Assembly: GCA_900109485.1 (NCBI GenBank)
Contig: FOAY01000007.1
Span: forward strand, 189,518-253,517
Source: Kosakonia sacchari
GTDB lineage: Bacteria > Pseudomonadota > Gammaproteobacteria > Enterobacterales > Enterobacteriaceae
Length of the DNA: 64,000 nucleotides
Reading direction: 5' to 3'
Shown here in pieces: positions 59,305 through 64,000 of the stretch (positions are counted from its first letter, which is position 1; each line of letters starts with the position of its first letter). The position numbers and the translations under genes are program-made. Below the pieces are notes generated by a model. That model worked only from the letters and a program-made list of their open reading frames with translations. It made no database searches and had not been told where the DNA came from.

Positions 59305-60780
59305 TCACATCAACTGCGTTTTGCGCAGCGCCAGCAGATCCAGCAGCCCGCCGAACAGAATGCCGACAATCGCCAGCAGCACGCCGCCTTCGAGAAGCCT
59401 GGCGCCAATGGTCCAGTCCGCTATTCCGCTGGCCGTCACAATAAGCACCACCAGCCAGCCGCTAAGCAGCAGGCAGCCGACACTCAGTATGCGCAAGGCC
59501 AGACGGTAGGCCGCGGGATATTCGCTGCGCGGCATAAAATGCCCGGTCTGCTGGGTAAATTCCAGCGTCCGCTTACACATCGCCAGCAGTAGCAGGCCCG
59601 GCGCAGCGGCAATAATGGAGAAGAGATAAAACGTTGACCAACTGTAGGCTTCTACAAACCAGCCCGCCAGCGGACCGACGTACACGCGTCCAACAGCGGA
59701 CAGCGCCGAAAGCAGCGCGAACTGGGTTGCGGAGAAGGATTTATTGCAAAGCGTCATTAATAACGCGACAAACGCCGCCGTTCCCATGCCGCCGCACAGA
59801 TTCTCGAAGAACACGGCGGCACCCATGTTGACGATATCTTTCTGCGTGGTGGACAGCAGCCAGTAACCGGCATTGGAAACTGCCTGTAAAAATCCGAAGA
59901 TCATTAACGCGCGGAACAGAGAGAGGCGCTGCATTAATACCCCGCCATACAGCGCGCCGATGATTGTTGCCGCCAGCCCCAGCGTTTTGTTGACCACGCC
60001 GACTTCGCCCGCGTCAAATCCGACGCCGCGAATCAAAAAGGTGGTCGTCAGGCTCATGGCGAAAGCATCACCGAGTTTATACAGCACGATCAGCAGTAAA
60101 ATCAGCCAGGCATTATTGCGACCGAAGAAATCACGCAGCGGCTCGACAACCGCCTGCTCAAGCGTTTTCGGTACCGGGATGGTGTCTGTTGGCTCCGGCG
60201 CCAGCAGGGTGGCAATAATACAAGGGATCAGCAGTGCGGCCATCAGCCAGTACATTCCTTGCCAGCCGAGCCAGCGGTCGGCGAGCCACAGCGCCAGCCC
60301 ACCGGAAACCAGCATGCCAAGGCGATAGCCGAGTACGCTAATGGCTGCGCCAGCGCCGCGCTCTTCAAAAGGCAGGACATCCGTCTTCCAGGCATCGAAC
60401 ACAATGTCCTGCGAGGCGGAACAGAAGGCAATTAGCACAGCCAGTGCCGCCATCCAGCGCAGGTGGTTGGCCGGATCAAGGAAGCCCATGCCGGCGATGG
60501 AGGCCAGCAGCAACAGTTGCGTCAGCAGTAGCCAGCCGCGACGCCTTCCCAATAGCGGCGGCGTGTAGCGATCCATGAGCGGCGACCAGAGGAATTTAAA
60601 GACGTAAGCCTGGCCGACCAGCGAGAAGAAACCGATGGTTTTAAGATCGACGTTTTCGACGGTCATCCATGCCTGAAGCGTACCGCTGGTCAGGGCAAGG
60701 GGTAAACCGGAGGCAAAACCCAGGATAAGCAGAATCGCTGATTTGGGCTGCGTGAAGATGCGTAAGTAGTGGCTCGACAT
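59305..60780 (-). CDS. ampG: AmpG muropeptide permease
   Basis: A 491-residue inner-membrane MFS transporter, equal in length to E. coli AmpG, that imports anhydro-muropeptides for cell-wall recycling and AmpC induction. Motifs are LILGFASGLPLALTSGTLQA, FKFLWSPLMDRYTPP and ASQDIVFDAWKTDVLP. It has about 14 hydrophobic segments. yajG lies upstream, separated by a terminator-like hairpin. Confidence 0.97.
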   Translation of the reverse strand: MSSHYLRIFTQPKSAILLILGFASGLPLALTSGTLQAWMTVENVDLKTIGFFSLVGQAYVFKFLWSPLMDRYTPPLLGRRRGWLLLTQLLLLASIAGMGFLDPANHLRWMAALAVLIAFCSASQDIVFDAWKTDVLPFEERGAGAAISVLGYRLGMLVSGGLALWLADRWLGWQGMYWLMAALLIPCIIATLLAPEPTDTIPVPKTLEQAVVEPLRDFFGRNNAWLILLLIVLYKLGDAFAMSLTTTFLIRGVGFDAGEVGVVNKTLGLAATIIGALYGGVLMQRLSLFRALMIFGFLQAVSNAGYWLLSTTQKDIVNMGAAVFFENLCGGMGTAAFVALLMTLCNKSFSATQFALLSALSAVGRVYVGPLAGWFVEAYSWSTFYLFSIIAAAPGLLLLAMCKRTLEFTQQTGHFMPRSEYPAAYRLALRILSVGCLLLSGWLVVLIVTASGIADWTIGARLLEGGVLLAIVGILFGGLLDLLALRKTQLM

Positions 60781-60784
60781 GAGA

Positions 60785-60813
60785 TAAAAACTGGCCCGTA
60801 AAACCGGGCCAGT
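60785..60813 (-). terminator. Terminator between yajG and ampG
   Basis: On the minus strand a 9-bp stem (ACTGGCCCG / CGGGCCAGT) is followed by five T residues. It falls between yajG and ampG, so ampG may depend on read-through or its own promoter. Confidence 0.75.
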
Positions 60814-60820
60814 GCAGCAA

Positions 60821-61399
60821 TTAGCGGGCGTTTTGCTTGATGAAATCGTGGACGCTGGTGTCCTGAGACATATCCGCGATAGTGTCGGTCAGCACGCTGT
60901 TAACCGCGGTAGTGATTTTGTCGTTAGTCGCCTGGAAAGCGCCTTCGACGTTATAGCTGGCACGGTAGTTTTTCGTCATCTTGTTGCCATTGGCTGCGGT
61001 GGCAATGATGGCGATATCCGCTTTGGTGGCGATGTTGTAACGCACGTTGCCCTGAGAAACATCGGCATACAGTTGGTTAACAATGATTTGCAGGTTTACC
61101 GCGCCGTTCGGCCCGATCATATAGCCGCGCGCCGTCATCTGTTTCTCCAGCACTTCCTGTAACAGGAAACGCAGATCGCGGGAGGCGGTTAAGGTGACCA
61201 ACTGGTTGTCACGCGTTACTTTCGCCAGCGCCTGGTCCTGGCGTTGATCGGCACCGGTAATGCTAACGGTCACGCCCATCAGGCTCGGATCCTGCTGCGG
61301 CAGGGTGATTTTCGGTGAAACTTCAAGGGTTGTCGGCGGGGTAGCGCACCCAGCCAGCATAAATAAAGCGACCAACGGGAAGAGTAGTTTTTTAAACAT
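60821..61399 (-). CDS. yajG: YajG lipoprotein
   Basis: A 192-residue lipoprotein (lipobox FMLAG/Cys at residue 18) matching E. coli YajG, whose function is unknown. The rest is a mixed alpha/beta domain (RDLRFLLQEVLEKQMTARGY, NIATKADIAIIATAANGNK). It is divergent from bolA. Confidence 0.92.
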   Translation of the reverse strand: MFKKLLFPLVALFMLAGCATPPTTLEVSPKITLPQQDPSLMGVTVSITGADQRQDQALAKVTRDNQLVTLTASRDLRFLLQEVLEKQMTARGYMIGPNGAVNLQIIVNQLYADVSQGNVRYNIATKADIAIIATAANGNKMTKNYRASYNVEGAFQATNDKITTAVNSVLTDTIADMSQDTSVHDFIKQNAR

Positions 61400-61644
61400 G
61401 TTCAGGCTCTCAAGGGATCGTAAGCGTTTGGGGAAAAATTCTCGCCATCATAACATTGCCGCCGTTAAGGGGAAGTCCTCAACGTATGTAAATTCATCGC
61501 CTTGTGCTTTTTCGGCATCAAAAAACAGGTTGTTGAAGCGGGATGGCAAAAATCCGCCGTCTTTTAGTAGACTTCATCGCGTTGAGCGGGCAAATCAGAC
61601 GAACGCTAATTTTTTGTTGTTTTATTGTTATGAAAACGGTAAAA

Positions 61645-61656
61645 GCGGCTAACATT
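61645..61656 (+). promoter_or_regulatory. Gearbox-type bolA promoter region
   Basis: GCGGCTAACATT, about 45 bp before bolA, matches the -10 region of the stationary-phase gearbox promoter of E. coli bolA (CGGCTA core). The flanking sequence is also conserved as I recall it. Confidence 0.5.
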
Positions 61657-61700
61657 TAAAGAGATGGCTGGCATTTCAGCGTTGTCGGAGGCGTAACATC

Positions 61701-62018
61701 ATGATGATGCGTGAACAGATAGAAGCAAAATTGAAAGCGGCGTTCGAGCCTGTATTACTTGAAGTCGTAGATGAAAGTTACCGTCACAACGTTCCGGCGG
61801 GCTCCGAAAGCCATTTCAAAGTGGTGCTGGTAAGCGACCGCTTTACCGGAGAACGTTTTCTTAATCGCCATCGCATGATCTACGGTACGTTGACTGACGA
61901 ACTGGCAACGACAATTCATGCACTTGCGCTGCATACTTACACACTCAAAGAGTGGGAAGGCTTGCAGGACACCCTCCTGACCTCGCCTGCATGCCGGGGC
62001 GCCGGAAGCATCGCTTAG
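61701..62018 (+). CDS. bolA: BolA stress-response morphogene regulator
   Basis: A 105-residue protein, the same length as E. coli BolA, which binds [2Fe-2S] clusters with monothiol glutaredoxin and affects cell shape and biofilm under stress. Conserved parts are [31 protein letters not shown] and [18 protein letters not shown] 61701 has GGAGG upstream; the second ATG follows directly. Confidence 0.97.
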   Translation: MMMREQIEAKLKAAFEPVLLEVVDESYRHNVPAGSESHFKVVLVSDRFTGERFLNRHRMIYGTLTDELATTIHALALHTYTLKEWEGLQDTLLTSPACRGAGSIA

Positions 62019-62073
62019 AAAACCAGGTTGCAACCGTCTGAACTTTTCCAGTATGTTGCATGCAGATTATGTA

Positions 62074-62100
62074 AAAACGGCCTGCGGGCCGTTTTGTTTT
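62074..62100 (+). terminator. Intrinsic terminator after bolA
   Basis: A 9-bp stem (AAAACGGCC / GGCCGTTTT, loop TGCG) is followed by GTTTTG. A second hairpin (ATGGCGCA / TGCGCCAT, 62161-62180) lies further on, upstream of the tig promoter. The 351-bp bolA-tig gap holds no gene I can support. Confidence 0.85.
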
Positions 62101-62188
62101 GCCTGAATTTTGAGCGAGAAACGCAATTTTTTGAGCGAAATTGCTTCAGAAGTGTGAAAAATGGCGCATCATTGCGCCATTCCCCTTC

Positions 62189-62217
62189 TCGACTCATATC
62201 TGTGATGCCGCTATAAT
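62189..62217 (+). promoter_or_regulatory. Sigma-70 promoter for tig
   Basis: TCGACT (62189-62194) and a perfect TATAAT (62212-62217) are spaced by 17 bp, about 150 bp before tig. Confidence 0.65.
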
Positions 62218-62360
62218 GCTGCGTCTTATTTTTCGGAATGTCTTCGGGATGCTTCTGACGACAGGGAATGTGTTTTCTGATTGGAGAGAACGTCCCGGTT
62301 CTGCAAAGCGAAAAGGTTTGCTTCGCAGAGTAGAGTTGACCGAGCACTGTGATTTTTTGA

Positions 62361-63668
<1,308 letters not shown>

Positions 63669-63695
63669 TCGGCTTCAGCGTTAGCGAAATGTAAT

Positions 63696-63729
63696 AAGCC
63701 CGTCACCTGCTGGTGGCGGGCTTTTTTTA
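63696..63729 (+). terminator. Intrinsic terminator after tig
   Basis: A 12-bp stem (AAGCCCGTCACC / GGTGGCGGGCTT, one G-T pair, loop TGCT region) is followed by a run of seven or more T residues. Confidence 0.93.
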
Positions 63730-63742
63730 TCCCTGCATAAAC

Positions 63743-64000
63743 ACCACCTCCTGAGGAGGTGGTCAGCAACAGGTTGGCTCTGCCAGTAATGCTACTCATG
63801 GGAAAATCCGAATCTGTTATCCCCATAACTGATAAGGATTTAACCATGAGTAGATTCCAGAAAGCATCTCATGTGCTCTGGTGTTGTCAATATCATATCG
63901 TTTGGACACCCAAGTACCGATTTCGCATCCTGAGGAACAATGTAGGTAAAGAGGTCTATAAGCAAATAAGGATCTCAAGTGAACAGCTTGGGATAGAAGT
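63743..64000 (+). mobile_element. IS200/IS605-family element, left part
   Basis: The left end carries a near-perfect hairpin (ACCACCTCC / GGAGGTGGT, 63743-63763), typical of the subterminal hairpins that IS200/IS605 transposases recognise. A second foldable region (AAATCC at 63804 with GGATTT at 63836) lies just before the transposase start and could hide its ribosome site. The element runs off the right edge. The exact left boundary is not determined. Confidence 0.82.
63846..64000 (+). CDS. tnpA: IS200/IS605-family TnpA transposase, N-terminal part
   Basis: The first 51 residues of a Y1 HUH transposase. The start MSRFQKASHVLWCCQYHIVW with TPKYRFRIL is the family N-terminus (YH-VW-PKYR). The HUH motif and the catalytic Tyr would lie beyond the window. 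It moves single-stranded DNA without terminal inverted repeats. The reading frame is intact as far as seen. Confidence 0.9.
   Translation, partial: MSRFQKASHVLWCCQYHIVWTPKYRFRILRNNVGKEVYKQIRISSEQLGIE

Overview
The window is a chromosomal segment of an Enterobacteriaceae bacterium, most like the Enterobacter/Kosakonia/Klebsiella side of the family. The backbone follows the E. coli K-12 order almost gene for gene: phoBR-brnQ-proY-malZ-acpH-queA-tgt-yajC-secDF-tsx-yajI-nrdR-ribD-ribH-nusB-thiL-pgpA-yajO-dxs-ispA-xseB-thiI-yajL-panE-yajQ-yajR-cyoEDCBA-ampG-yajG-bolA-tig. The proteins match their E. coli counterparts closely in sequence and length. REP/BIME palindromes sit between several backbone genes. 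I saw no rRNA, tRNA, CRISPR array or prophage.

Accessory DNA interrupts the backbone in five places: (1) a 2-hydroxyacid dehydrogenase between proY and malZ; (2) a three-gene cluster (isochorismatase-like hydrolase, membrane-anchored monooxygenase-fold protein, amidohydrolase) plus a 2-Cys peroxiredoxin between malZ and acpH; (3) a large insert of about 18.4 kb between secF and tsx (about 18,830-37,230); (4) a broken Hsp70-family (HscC-like) gene between cyoA and ampG; (5) the start of an IS200/IS605-family element downstream of tig at the right edge.

The secF-tsx insert is the most interesting region. In order it encodes an RcsB-like response regulator, a stand-alone phosphotransfer (HPt) protein, and an EvgS/BvgS-like hybrid sensor kinase with one periplasmic solute-binding domain. 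Next come a secreted GH18 chitinase (GH18-PKD-linker-CBM5/12), a secreted AA10 lytic polysaccharide monooxygenase (AA10-linker-CBM5/12), and a divergent LuxR-type regulator whose receiver has Gly where the phosphoacceptor Asp should be. A 13-gene operon then encodes a compact type II secretion-like machine: GspG, a lytic transglycosylase, GspF, GspE, a cytoplasmic PilM/GspL-like protein, PilN-like and PilO-like inner-membrane proteins, a GspC/PilP-like protein, a lipoprotein TPR-secretin, three more pseudopilins and a prepilin peptidase. The chitinase gene, the LPMO gene and the secretion operon each carry the 9-mer AGAATATTC about 100-125 bp upstream of the start codon. It is embedded in a sequence that resembles the RcsAB box (TAAGAATATTCCTA). 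The RcsB-like regulator has an RcsB-like recognition helix, and the Asp-less regulator could play an RcsA-like partner role. My reading, which is inference, is that the insert is a self-contained system that senses a signal, switches on chitin-degrading enzymes and exports them through its own secretion machine.

The rest is housekeeping: phosphate sensing (phoBR), branched-chain amino-acid and proline-type transport (brnQ, proY), maltodextrin breakdown (malZ), queuosine tRNA modification (queA, tgt), Sec translocase accessories (yajC, secDF), nucleoside uptake (tsx), riboflavin synthesis (nrdR-ribD-ribH-nusB), thiamine, isoprenoid and phospholipid enzymes, the cytochrome bo3 operon, muropeptide permease AmpG, BolA and trigger factor.
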